DNA from: JACVRN01 sp036403815 | GTDB taxonomy: Bacteria > Acidobacteriota > Blastocatellia > Pyrinomonadales > Pyrinomonadaceae | Assembly: GCA_036403815.1 (NCBI GenBank) | Contig: DASWQH010000027.1 | Location: 62,001 to 126,000, forward strand | Reading direction: 5' to 3' | Length of the DNA: 64,000 bases | Shown here: positions 43,486 to 51,085 of the stretch, piece by piece | Layout: every line of letters begins with the position of its first letter | Numbering within the stretch: the first letter of the stretch is position 1 | Program-made: the position numbers and the translations under genes | Notes under the pieces: model-generated | Told to the model about the DNA's origin: nothing | What the model saw: only the letters and a program-made list of their open reading frames with translations | Databases searched by the model: none

Positions 43486-45197
43486 TGAACCGCCTCCGGA
43501 ATTGCGGGATCTCTCTGGACTTGCTGGCGCACCGTCTTGGCTGCGACGATGGTGTCGCGCCCGTTCAGGTGCGAGAAAGCCATCAGCATTCCGAGCATGG
43601 CAAAGCTTGTCATTAAACTGAATCCGCCGTGGCTGACAAAGGGCAGCGTGATTCCCGTCATCGGCAGGGCGCGTGTGATGCCGCCTATGTTGACGAGCGC
43701 CTGAAAGCCCATGAAGGCCGTCAGCCCGGCTGAAGCGAGCTTGGTAAACATATCACGCGATTCAATCGAAGTGCGAACGCCCGCGCTGACAAAGATGATG
43801 AGCGCCAGAATTAGGATTGCGCCTCCGGCCAGTCCCAGCTCTTCAGCGATGGCTGCGTAAATGTAGTCCGAGTCGGCAATCGGAATCAATTCCGAAAATC
43901 CAAGTCCGATGCCGCGCCCCGTCATCCCGCCCGAAGCGACGCCGAAGATGGCCTGCGAAGGCTGGAACGCCAGATCGTCAAACCAAACGTCGCGGTTGAA
44001 TTTCTGCGCGTCGAAGCTCTTCTCCATAATCTCGCGCTGACCCGATTTGTCCCATTTCTCTCTCTCTTTGGCGAGCGCCTTGTCATACTTATCCTTCCAC
44101 CAGGGGGTATCCGGCGAGGGCGGTGTGAAGCCGTCCAGCCATAGATGGAAGCGCTGCTGAATGCGGTCTGGAAGAATCGTCTTCACGGGACGAGCCAGAG
44201 CTGGAAGCAGTGGGACTTTCTCCTGCACATCACGAGGCAGAGCGCCGACCACCAGAATGCCTATGACCAGCGCCATAGAGCCTACGAAGAGAAATAGCTG
44301 CGGCCAGCGGCGCACGGCCACCAGATAGAGTGTCGCGTAGGCACCGCTGAAGACGAGCATCTGCCCGAAGTCTTTAAGGACGAAGAAGGGAAGAAACGGC
44401 AGCACGGCCATGACTATGAGCGGCACTACGTCCTGCGCGCGAGGTAACCCCCAGTAGGTACGCGCAAGGTCTTTATAGCGCGCCGTCAAAATCCCCGCGA
44501 AGCCAAGCAGGAAGGGAATCTTTGAAGGCTCCCAGGGCGTCATGTTCTCGACCTTACCGGCCTGAGACGTGACGACCGCCCCGGCAAGAGGAATCAAAGT
44601 TATAAGGACTATGAGAAAGCTGTGGCGCTGAATCCAGAGCAGCACGCGGTCTTTAGTGCAAAGCCAGAAAGAGAGCGCGAAGAGCAGGAAGGACGTGAGC
44701 GGAATCAGGGTCGTGCCTGCTGTGAGCGCATCCTCCCATGTGTAGTTGGACTTCTTCGCGTTCGCTTCGTCAATGGGAACCGCCTGCGGCGGCGTCGCGG
44801 GCAGACCCATCATCTGCTTCTTCTCCGCGGTGTAGGTCTCCTGTATAAAGCGCTCGCGCAGCACGCCAGTCTTTTCTTCGCGTGCCGCTTCCTTCTTGCC
44901 GCGCGGCGCGTTGTACTCCGGGTCGCTGTAGAGACGATACTGCACCAGCATGCCGATGGAGAAGAGAAGTATGGCGGCGGTAAAGAGCGTCCAGTTGCCT
45001 ACGAATTTCATGACGCGCGTCAACCAGAAGACCAAGATGATAATCGGCACATAAAGCAACAGATCACGCACGCCGCTCACCCAAGAGGTCTCGTAGCCGC
45101 GAATGAGTCCGGCGCGGTGAATGGCATAGTAGCCGACTACCTCAAAGCCTATGATGATGAAGAGCGCGATGAGATGTGATGAAGCGCGATTTTTCAT
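43482..45197 (-). CDS. RodA/FtsW/SpoVE-family peptidoglycan polymerase
   Basis: 571 residues, longer than the usual 370-420. The SEDS fold is recognised from many membrane helices, LGFAGILTARYKDL, VLKDFGQMLVFSGA and the hallmark GLGFSELIPIADSDYIYAAIAEELGL segment read in pieces, and GITLPFVSHGGFSLM. Extra length comes from an N-terminal region (about 85-150) and a charged extracytoplasmic loop near 345-395 rich in Lys, Asp and Trp. SEDS proteins polymerise lipid II together with a class B PBP, which is encoded directly upstream. Confidence 0.93.
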   Translation of the reverse strand: MKNRASSHLIALFIIIGFEVVGYYAIHRAGLIRGYETSWVSGVRDLLLYVPIIILVFWLTRVMKFVGNWTLFTAAILLFSIGMLVQYRLYSDPEYNAPRGKKEAAREEKTGVLRERFIQETYTAEKKQMMGLPATPPQAVPIDEANAKKSNYTWEDALTAGTTLIPLTSFLLFALSFWLCTKDRVLLWIQRHSFLIVLITLIPLAGAVVTSQAGKVENMTPWEPSKIPFLLGFAGILTARYKDLARTYWGLPRAQDVVPLIVMAVLPFLPFFVLKDFGQMLVFSGAYATLYLVAVRRWPQLFLFVGSMALVIGILVVGALPRDVQEKVPLLPALARPVKTILPDRIQQRFHLWLDGFTPPSPDTPWWKDKYDKALAKEREKWDKSGQREIMEKSFDAQKFNRDVWFDDLAFQPSQAIFGVASGGMTGRGIGLGFSELIPIADSDYIYAAIAEELGLAGGAILILALIIFVSAGVRTSIESRDMFTKLASAGLTAFMGFQALVNIGGITRALPMTGITLPFVSHGGFSLMTSFAMLGMLMAFSHLNGRDTIVAAKTVRQQVQRDPAIPEAVQ

Positions 45198-45234
45198 AAC
45201 TTAAAATTCAATCTGCAATCAAAGAAGCTTCTGA

Positions 45235-47142
45235 TTACTGCTTGCGACGATTTTCGGCCTGCATATTCTGCGAGTTGTTCGCCGGGCTGCCGCCTAAAAG
45301 ACCGAGTGCCTTGGCTCGCAACATGAGTTGAGCGGCAATCGGCGCTGCATACTTTCCGCCGTAGACGCTTTTCTCACCGATGCGTCCTTCGACCACTACG
45401 GCGATGACGAGCTGCGGATTCTCAATCGGCCCGACGCAGAGATACCATGCATCAATGCGCGGCTCCTGGGCAATGATGACCTCTTCGTACTGCCGTATGA
45501 CCGCGCCCGTCTTGGGGTCTTTCTGCTGGACGATTCTGGTCTTCGGCGCGCCCGTCTTAGAGTCATATTCCGGTATGTCCTTCTGTGCCGTCCCGGTCTT
45601 GCCGCCCGTGTTGATGCCCGCAGCTTTCACTACCGCAAGGGCGCGCGTGCCTGTTCCGCCCTCATTCACTGCCTGCATAATCTTGCGCATCTCTGCGGCT
45701 ATCTGTGGCGAGACGACCTGATTGAAGACTTCAGGCGGGCGGTCTTCTTCAATCTTGGGCTTCATCAGCTTGCCTTCCATATTGGCGATGGTCGAAGCAA
45801 AGAGCGCCATCTGAAAAGGGGTCTGCTGTCCTGCTAAGCCCTGACCAAAACCTTCCAGCGCCAGATCGTAGCGCCGCATCTTAGGATTCGTTACAATCCA
45901 TGCCTGCGTCGGTGCGATAGAGCGTTTAATAGCATTGCTGCTCGCGTTCCAAATCTCAGGCTCCGGCCTGCCCTGACCTTCGCCAGATGTCCCGTTGTAT
46001 GTTCCCAGACCTGTAAGCTGCCCGGCCTTCTTCAAAGCATCAGCGCCGATGGTCACGGCCATGTTTGCGAAGTACTGGTTACTGGAATGCTGGTAAGCGG
46101 AAAGAATGCCTATGGTGCCGCAAACTTCGCACGAGCCGTTGTCGTCTGTGATGGGACGCGCGCCCGGTTCCGCCACATAGCCGCCGCCCGTCGCTGTATA
46201 TTGATGATCCTGCTGGCCTGCCAGGAAGGACGCGATCATGGTGAATGTCTTGAAAGTGGAACCCGGCACGTAGTAGGCGTTGAGCGCACGACTCAGGAGC
46301 GGGTTCTCGCGCTTGTCTGCATTGAGCCGCGCCCAAGTCGCCTCGTCCTGCACCTCTTTCAAGCTGAAAGATGGGTTGCTGTAGAGAGCAAGCACTGCGC
46401 CCGTCTGCGGGTTGATGGCGACGATTGCGCCGTTGCGCCCGGATTTGGTTAGCTCTTCGGCAACAGCCTTTTGAAAGTCGCGGTCAATCGTGAGCTTCAC
46501 GTCCTGCACTGCATCCTGCGTGACGCGCTTGCCCTGTACGACCTCTAATGCTTCCGGCACAACGGAGCTTTGAATGCCGAAGAGAGCGCGCTCAAGGCCG
46601 GGGTCGCCAAGGTCTGAGCCGAACAGGTGCGCCATCTCTTTATCCAGTGGATACATGCGCTCAATTCCATTGCCGCCCTTCTTATAGTAAGCGAGCGCGC
46701 GATCCAGTTTGCCCGTCCTGTCCAGAATCCAGCCGCGCAGGGTTGATTCCGAAAGGCGACGATTGCGCATGTCTCTGTAACGCGCCTCCTGAAAACGTTC
46801 GTTCTCCGCAGCCGCGTTCCTAGCCCAGTAGACGTGCAGGCCAAAGACGCCGAACGCCATCAAGATAAAGAGGATGCGAAGCGCACGCAAACCACGGTTG
46901 GTCGCAGTAGAGCCTAGCTTGCGCCGCACCTCGTCGGGCAAATCCTCCGGCGCAATCGCTGCTAAGGCCGAGCGCTGCCGCCGGTTTCTGATGAGCGAGA
47001 TGAGCAGCAACAGAATCATGAGCGAAAGGCCGCCCATATAGACCAGACTCAAAAGCGCTGGCTCTTTTTCCGGCGTGGGAAGTTTCTGCGCCGCTGCCGC
47101 TGTAGTATTTGCCGCCTGCTGTAAAAGTAGAATTGCGTGCAT
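45235..47142 (-). CDS. Class B penicillin-binding protein (PBP2/PbpA-like transpeptidase)
   Basis: 635 residues with two N-terminal hydrophobic segments, a dimerisation region (about 110-215) and the transpeptidase domain from about 235. Active-site motifs: SxxK in PGSTFKTFTM, SxN in HSSNQYFAN, and KTGT in GGKTGTAQK. It crosslinks peptidoglycan in the periplasm. The gene sits between FhaA-like and SEDS genes, 6 bases after the FHA stop, an arrangement like actinobacterial pbpA-rodA. Confidence 0.94.
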   Translation of the reverse strand: MHAILLLQQAANTTAAAAQKLPTPEKEPALLSLVYMGGLSLMILLLLISLIRNRRQRSALAAIAPEDLPDEVRRKLGSTATNRGLRALRILFILMAFGVFGLHVYWARNAAAENERFQEARYRDMRNRRLSESTLRGWILDRTGKLDRALAYYKKGGNGIERMYPLDKEMAHLFGSDLGDPGLERALFGIQSSVVPEALEVVQGKRVTQDAVQDVKLTIDRDFQKAVAEELTKSGRNGAIVAINPQTGAVLALYSNPSFSLKEVQDEATWARLNADKRENPLLSRALNAYYVPGSTFKTFTMIASFLAGQQDHQYTATGGGYVAEPGARPITDDNGSCEVCGTIGILSAYQHSSNQYFANMAVTIGADALKKAGQLTGLGTYNGTSGEGQGRPEPEIWNASSNAIKRSIAPTQAWIVTNPKMRRYDLALEGFGQGLAGQQTPFQMALFASTIANMEGKLMKPKIEEDRPPEVFNQVVSPQIAAEMRKIMQAVNEGGTGTRALAVVKAAGINTGGKTGTAQKDIPEYDSKTGAPKTRIVQQKDPKTGAVIRQYEEVIIAQEPRIDAWYLCVGPIENPQLVIAVVVEGRIGEKSVYGGKYAAPIAAQLMLRAKALGLLGGSPANNSQNMQAENRRKQ

Positions 47143-47148
47143 AAATTT

Positions 47149-48006
47149 TTAGCCTCTGCGAAAACGAACCTCTATATTACCGAAACCGACGACATCGCCG
47201 TCCTCAATCTGGCGCGCTTCGCCGTAAGCGATGCGGCGACCGTTGATATACGTGCCGTTGGTCGAGCCTGTGTCCGCGACCATCAGCGTTCCTTCACGAT
47301 TCATGACGAGCGCCGCGTGAATCTTCGAAACGCTCTTGTCATTCAGGTGCAGGTCGTTGTCCGAGCCGCGCCCGACGCTGATGCGACGACCGCCCGGCTT
47401 AAAGCTCAGAACCTTTTCGCGCGCCCCGTCCGGCATGGTTGCGCGGGCGATGATGCTCACGTCATGAACCTTCGGCTGTCCCTTTGGGACTTCGACCTTG
47501 CCCAGCTCGGCTGCGCGGCGGCGCTCTTCGTCGGCCAGCCGCAGCTCTTCTTCAAACTCTCCGAAGGTCGGATCAACGGCGATGCCGGTGATGAAAATAT
47601 CAACTTCGGTTTCGATATTGAGCGGCGCAAGCGTTCGGTAGCGATGGTCGTTGATGTGATCTATGGCTGCGGCCAGCACCTCGTGCTCAAGCGCTTCTAT
47701 CACTTCGGGCGCGGCCTCCGAATGTGTGCCCCATTCTATCTTGAGCTTGAGATGATGTGGAGCAATCTGTCCCTTGGCACCTTCGTCGCGCACGCGCTCG
47801 TCAATCAGAAGCTTCATCCTCTCAAGGAGCATGTTGGTGGTCAGCCCGCTCTTGCTCTCTACTTCGCGTCCCAGTCCACGATCGACGGCTGCGCCCATGC
47901 CTTCAAGGAGCCTGCGCAGCAAGCGCTCCGGCAACGCTCCCTGCTGCTTCTTTTTCTTATCTACCTTCTCTTCCTTCTTCTGATTCTTTGTTGAGGTTTT
48001 GGTCAT
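47149..48006 (-). CDS. FhaA-like protein (DUF3662 N-domain plus FHA domain)
   Basis: 285 residues: a Lys-rich N-terminus, a DUF3662-type domain (about 25-145, RLLRRLLEGMGAAVDRGLGR) and a C-terminal FHA domain (about 195-285) with ISVGRGSDNDLHL, SVSKIHAAL and DTGSTNGTYINGRRI. All residues for phosphothreonine binding (Arg, Ser, His, Asn) are visible. It is the first gene of the minus-strand series FHA-PBP-SEDS-PP2C, and probably links kinase signalling to wall synthesis as FhaA does in mycobacteria. Confidence 0.92.
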   Translation of the reverse strand: MTKTSTKNQKKEEKVDKKKKQQGALPERLLRRLLEGMGAAVDRGLGREVESKSGLTTNMLLERMKLLIDERVRDEGAKGQIAPHHLKLKIEWGTHSEAAPEVIEALEHEVLAAAIDHINDHRYRTLAPLNIETEVDIFITGIAVDPTFGEFEEELRLADEERRRAAELGKVEVPKGQPKVHDVSIIARATMPDGAREKVLSFKPGGRRISVGRGSDNDLHLNDKSVSKIHAALVMNREGTLMVADTGSTNGTYINGRRIAYGEARQIEDGDVVGFGNIEVRFRRG

Positions 48007-48274
48007 AGCTTAAATTTGATTACACGGAAATTTGATTTGCACTTCAAGAGCGAAACCCGAAGACACTTCAAGCTGTAGGAGCGGTAGGGAGATTGGAGCA
48101 AGAGTTCAACCAGCATTTGCGCCTGCCCTTTACAAAACGCATCCGACGCTGAAATCTTTATACCCCAATTGTAACCGGAAGAGCGTCGGGCGTGTTCCAT
48201 CGAAAAGCTGTCATAATTACTCCCCGCCATTCTAGCCGAAACAGGTTGCAGTAGAGAAGCGCGAAGTATAGGTA
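48007..48274. other. Spacer upstream of the FHA gene
   Basis: No gene is supported. It should hold the promoter of the minus-strand wall-growth operon, but no convincing -35/-10 pair was found. The neighbouring palindrome at 48275-48360 takes up the rest of the gap. Confidence 0.35.
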
Positions 48275-48360
48275 TCGGGTGCCGGGTGACAGGTGCCGGT
48301 AAAATAAAATCATGCGTGCTCTATTTTTACAGGCACCTGTCATCTGTCACCCGGCACCCA
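48275..48360. repeat. Palindrome (GGGTGCCGGGTGACAGGTGCC) containing a gene terminus
   Basis: The left arm at 48276-48297 and right arm at 48331-48359 are near-perfect reverse complements around an AT-rich loop. The right arm encodes the last residues (MGAG) and TGA stop of the methyltransferase gene on the minus strand. Confidence 0.8.
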
Positions 48361-49207
48361 TTCTCCGCTGTCTTGCGGCTTCGTAAAGGATGATTCCACT
48401 TGCCACCGCCGCGTTGAGGCTTTCCACAGGCGGGCGCATAGGGATGCGTATGGCTTCGTCCAGCATGGATATTTCGCTTTCGGTCAATCCCGCGGCTTCG
48501 GAGCCAACGACGAGCGCAACGGGAATTTTCCAGTCTGTTTCCGTGTGATCGTGCGTTGCCGCCAGAGATGACCCGATAGTGCGAATACCTCTCTGCCTGC
48601 ACCAGCTCAACACTTCCGCGAAATCGGCTCCAGTCCACAGGCGCAGGCGAAAGCTAGACCCCATCGCGCCGCGCAGCGCTTTGGGCGAGAAGAGGTCGGT
48701 CGTCCCTACAGTAGAGATGGCACCTTGCGCGCCAGCAGCTTCAGCCGTTCTTAGAATCGCGCCCGCGTTAGCCGGATTGTTGATGCCGTGAATGATGACA
48801 ATCAGGGGTAAGCCAGCGCCGGTTGATTGCCCGGCTTCTACAGGCTTAGAGCTTCGAGCTGCTGATCCGGCAAGCAACGCGTCCCTGCCTTCATGCGGAC
48901 GTGACGCGAGGAGCACGATGCCCTGCGGCGTTCTGGTGTCCGAGACGAAAGCGAGTACCTCTTCGCTCAGGAGCGAGAGGCGTGAGCCTTCCGCCTTCAA
49001 CTCATACAGAAGACGTGCGCCGCGCTCCTCATGCTGAAATTTTTCCGTGTAAAGAACATCTTGAATAACAAGACGCGAGCGCAGCGCTTCTTCGGAGAGC
49101 CGCAAGCCTTCAATAAAAATCTGGTCTTGCGATTCGCGCCCGTCACGCACGGCGCGTGCGTGTTTGATCAGAGCGTTGTGGCGGCTTGTGATTATTCCGC
49201 TATACAT
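48347..49207 (-). CDS. TrmH/SpoU-family RNA 2'-O-methyltransferase
   Basis: 286 residues. The N-terminal substrate-binding domain (about 1-95) is followed by the SPOUT trefoil-knot domain with the three signature motifs: HGINNPANAGAILRTA, VALVVGSEAAGLTESE, and IPMRPPVESLNAAVASGIILYE. Such enzymes methylate 23S rRNA or tRNA riboses using SAM; the target cannot be assigned. The last four residues and stop lie in a repeat element, so the native C-terminus may have been altered. It follows the EEP-hydrolase gene by 3 bases. Confidence 0.92.
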   Translation of the reverse strand: MYSGIITSRHNALIKHARAVRDGRESQDQIFIEGLRLSEEALRSRLVIQDVLYTEKFQHEERGARLLYELKAEGSRLSLLSEEVLAFVSDTRTPQGIVLLASRPHEGRDALLAGSAARSSKPVEAGQSTGAGLPLIVIIHGINNPANAGAILRTAEAAGAQGAISTVGTTDLFSPKALRGAMGSSFRLRLWTGADFAEVLSWCRQRGIRTIGSSLAATHDHTETDWKIPVALVVGSEAAGLTESEISMLDEAIRIPMRPPVESLNAAVASGIILYEAARQRRMGAG

Positions 49208-49210
49208 CTT

Positions 49211-50158
49211 TTAAGCCTGATGCTCCAACTCCACTTCAGCCCAGACAGGCCAGTGGTCTGAGACGCCCAGAGGCTTCATTACGCCCCAGCGAGTCACACG
49301 GAGCTTGCGCACGAAAATCCAGTCCGGGTGAAGTCGAATCAAACCCGCGCGCCACGTTGCCACTCTGGTAGGCATAGGCGTTTTGTAACCATGCTCTTCA
49401 AGAAAAGAGCGCACACGCTCGCACGCGGCGCGCGTCAGGGTATTGAAGTCGCCAAGGATAACGGTCGCCCCCGCAATCTCCGCCGCGCGCTCAATGACTG
49501 CCCTGTGCTGTTCCAGTTGCTCGTCGGTCGAAGCATGAGGGTCTATGTGCAGGTTGAAGACGCGTACACTCTGATTTTGAAGCGCAACGCTCGCGGCCAG
49601 AGCAAGTCTGGGTCGCCACGCGCATTCCGACCAGGGAAGCTCCAACCGTTCAACCTCCAGAAGCGGCAGGCGGCTCAGGATAGCAATGCCAGTGTCTCCC
49701 GTATCGTCTGCTGCGATGCGCTCCTCGAAATCCAGATACCACTGCTTGGGCTTCTGCTCTTCTTCGCGCGGACTATTAAGCGAAGCGTGTGCGTAATACA
49801 TCTGAAGCTCTCGCGCCAACTCTCTCGCCACGTGGTGTTGGCCTGCACGCAAAGTTCCTTTATCGGCCTCCTGCAAGGCTATAACATCTGCGCTGGGGAA
49901 GCGTAGGTTTCCGTGAAGGGCGCGCGCAGCCCTCTTGATATGCCGCTCGACCAGGCGAGGGCGGCGGCGCGGGAGTTTCAAGTTTACACGCCGCAACAGG
50001 CTGCCCGTGATTAAGTATGACCCGACAGCATAGCGTATATTGTAAGAGACAATGACCAGACTGGACTGCGCTACAGGCTCGGAAGACGGCGCGAAGCTTT
50101 CGATTTCAACATCACTCGAAGCCTCCGCCGTAATGGTTTCCTGTTCAACCGTTGCCAT
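49211..50158 (-). CDS. Endonuclease/exonuclease/phosphatase-family hydrolase
   Basis: 315 residues from ATG 50158 (a TTG at 50203 is in frame but adds an unlikely N-terminus). EEP landmarks: VIVSYNIRYA, ADVIALQEAD (Glu metal ligand), HIDPHAS (His), TVILGDFNTL (Asp/Asn) and SDHWPVWAEV (Asp-His). The fold includes exonuclease III, DNase I, sphingomyelinase and inositol phosphatases; the substrate is unknown. A membrane segment is not evident. It precedes the methyltransferase gene by 3 bases. Confidence 0.87.
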   Translation of the reverse strand: MATVEQETITAEASSDVEIESFAPSSEPVAQSSLVIVSYNIRYAVGSYLITGSLLRRVNLKLPRRRPRLVERHIKRAARALHGNLRFPSADVIALQEADKGTLRAGQHHVARELARELQMYYAHASLNSPREEEQKPKQWYLDFEERIAADDTGDTGIAILSRLPLLEVERLELPWSECAWRPRLALAASVALQNQSVRVFNLHIDPHASTDEQLEQHRAVIERAAEIAGATVILGDFNTLTRAACERVRSFLEEHGYKTPMPTRVATWRAGLIRLHPDWIFVRKLRVTRWGVMKPLGVSDHWPVWAEVELEHQA

Positions 50159-50233
50159 CGTAGCTCTTATCTTTACGCGAACGCGCTCATAATGCAAAAT
50201 CAAAGGGTCTGAAAAAAAACAGGGAGTCCGTAG

Positions 50234-50596
50234 ATGGCAAAGGGAGCAATCATCGTCGCCGTAGACGACATGTTCTTCGCGGCGAAGATTAACGCGACCG
50301 CCGAAGCCTTGAACGTTCCATTGCGATTCGTACGCAAGGCTGAAGAGATTGTCGGCGAGGCGCGCGCCGCCACTCCGTCACTGATTATCTTCGACCTGCA
50401 CACACAGCGGCTAGACCCCTTTGAGCTGGCGCGTGAGCTAAAAGCTGATGAGCAACTTCGTCACATACGACTCCTGGGCTTCTTCTCCCACGTGCAGACG
50501 GAGCTTGAAAGAAAGGCGCGCGAGGCCGGAATCGAGCAAGTCATGCCGCGCTCGGCTTTTACCAGAAGGCTAGCGGAGATTTTGCAAGGCAGGTAA
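50234..50596 (+). CDS. Receiver-like (pseudo-REC) single-domain protein
   Basis: 120 residues with the REC alternation of strands and helices: VAVDDMFFAAKI, SLIIFDLHTQRLDP (the phospho-acceptor position DLH), and late LLGFFSHVQ. The Asp in IFDL fits the acceptor, but the conserved Thr/Ser and Lys are replaced (GFFSH, MPRSA). GGGAG precedes the ATG by about 9 bases. It is a single gene, divergent from the EEP gene. No partner kinase is nearby. Confidence 0.75.
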   Translation: MAKGAIIVAVDDMFFAAKINATAEALNVPLRFVRKAEEIVGEARAATPSLIIFDLHTQRLDPFELARELKADEQLRHIRLLGFFSHVQTELERKAREAGIEQVMPRSAFTRRLAEILQGR

Positions 50597-50608
50597 ACCA
50601 GAGAAAAG

Positions 50609-50682
50609 TCAGTACCACCTGCGGTAGCGGGCGGGTCTTTGGCATCGTATCCACCCGCCCGCTACCGCAGGCGGTACTGACC
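50609..50682. repeat. Dispersed palindrome, copy 2 of 2
   Basis: GTCAGTACCACCTGCGG then TAGCGGGCGGGTC, with right arm CCACCCGCCCGCTACCGCAG and GCGGTACTGAC, matches the element at 14388-14463. It is the more symmetrical copy and lies 12 bases after the receiver-like gene, where it could serve as a terminator for both flanking convergent genes. Confidence 0.88.
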
Positions 50683-50707
50683 TATTTTGTCGCGATAGAT
50701 ATTAGAC

Positions 50708-51082
50708 TTATTCGACGATGAGCTTGCCGCGCAGCATATTCATGCCGCAGGTGAAAGTGAATTCGCCCGTCCTGTCAGGTGTAAACTCGATCACAGTGGT
50801 TTTGTAGGCCGGAAGGTCGCGCGCTATACGGAAGTCGCCGAAGATGACCTGCTCGCTGCAACTGTTTGTCTCGTCGCGGTAGAAGTTGAGGCGTACGGGC
50901 TTGCCCTTCCGAACAACGATGACATCGAGTGAATAGCCGCCTTTGACCGTCACCTTAATCTCCTGCACTCCGCTTTCCGAAACGGTCGCGCTGGTGCGCT
51001 CGCGCTCGCCGAAAAAGTACCAGAGCACGAATGCTATGAGGCTCGCGCCTGCTATAACGACGACGATTTCCGCTGCGTCCAT
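50708..51082 (-). CDS. Membrane-anchored cupredoxin-like copper protein
   Basis: 124 residues: an N-terminal membrane helix (VVVIAGASLIAFVLWYFFG) and a cupredoxin fold (about 38-124). Candidate copper ligands are Cys in ETNSCSEQV and the CGMNM cluster near the C-terminus, as in the Cupredoxin_1 family associated with copper P-type ATPases. It probably accepts or passes copper at the outer face of the membrane. It starts 3 bases after copA and is the last gene of the merR-copA operon. Confidence 0.9.
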   Translation of the reverse strand: MDAAEIVVVIAGASLIAFVLWYFFGERERTSATVSESGVQEIKVTVKGGYSLDVIVVRKGKPVRLNFYRDETNSCSEQVIFGDFRIARDLPAYKTTVIEFTPDRTGEFTFTCGMNMLRGKLIVE

Positions 51083-51085
51083 CGC

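Noticed and set aside
47137..47994. 285-codon plus-strand frame opposite the FHA gene
   Set aside because: The minus-strand product has complete FHA motifs; the plus frame has none.
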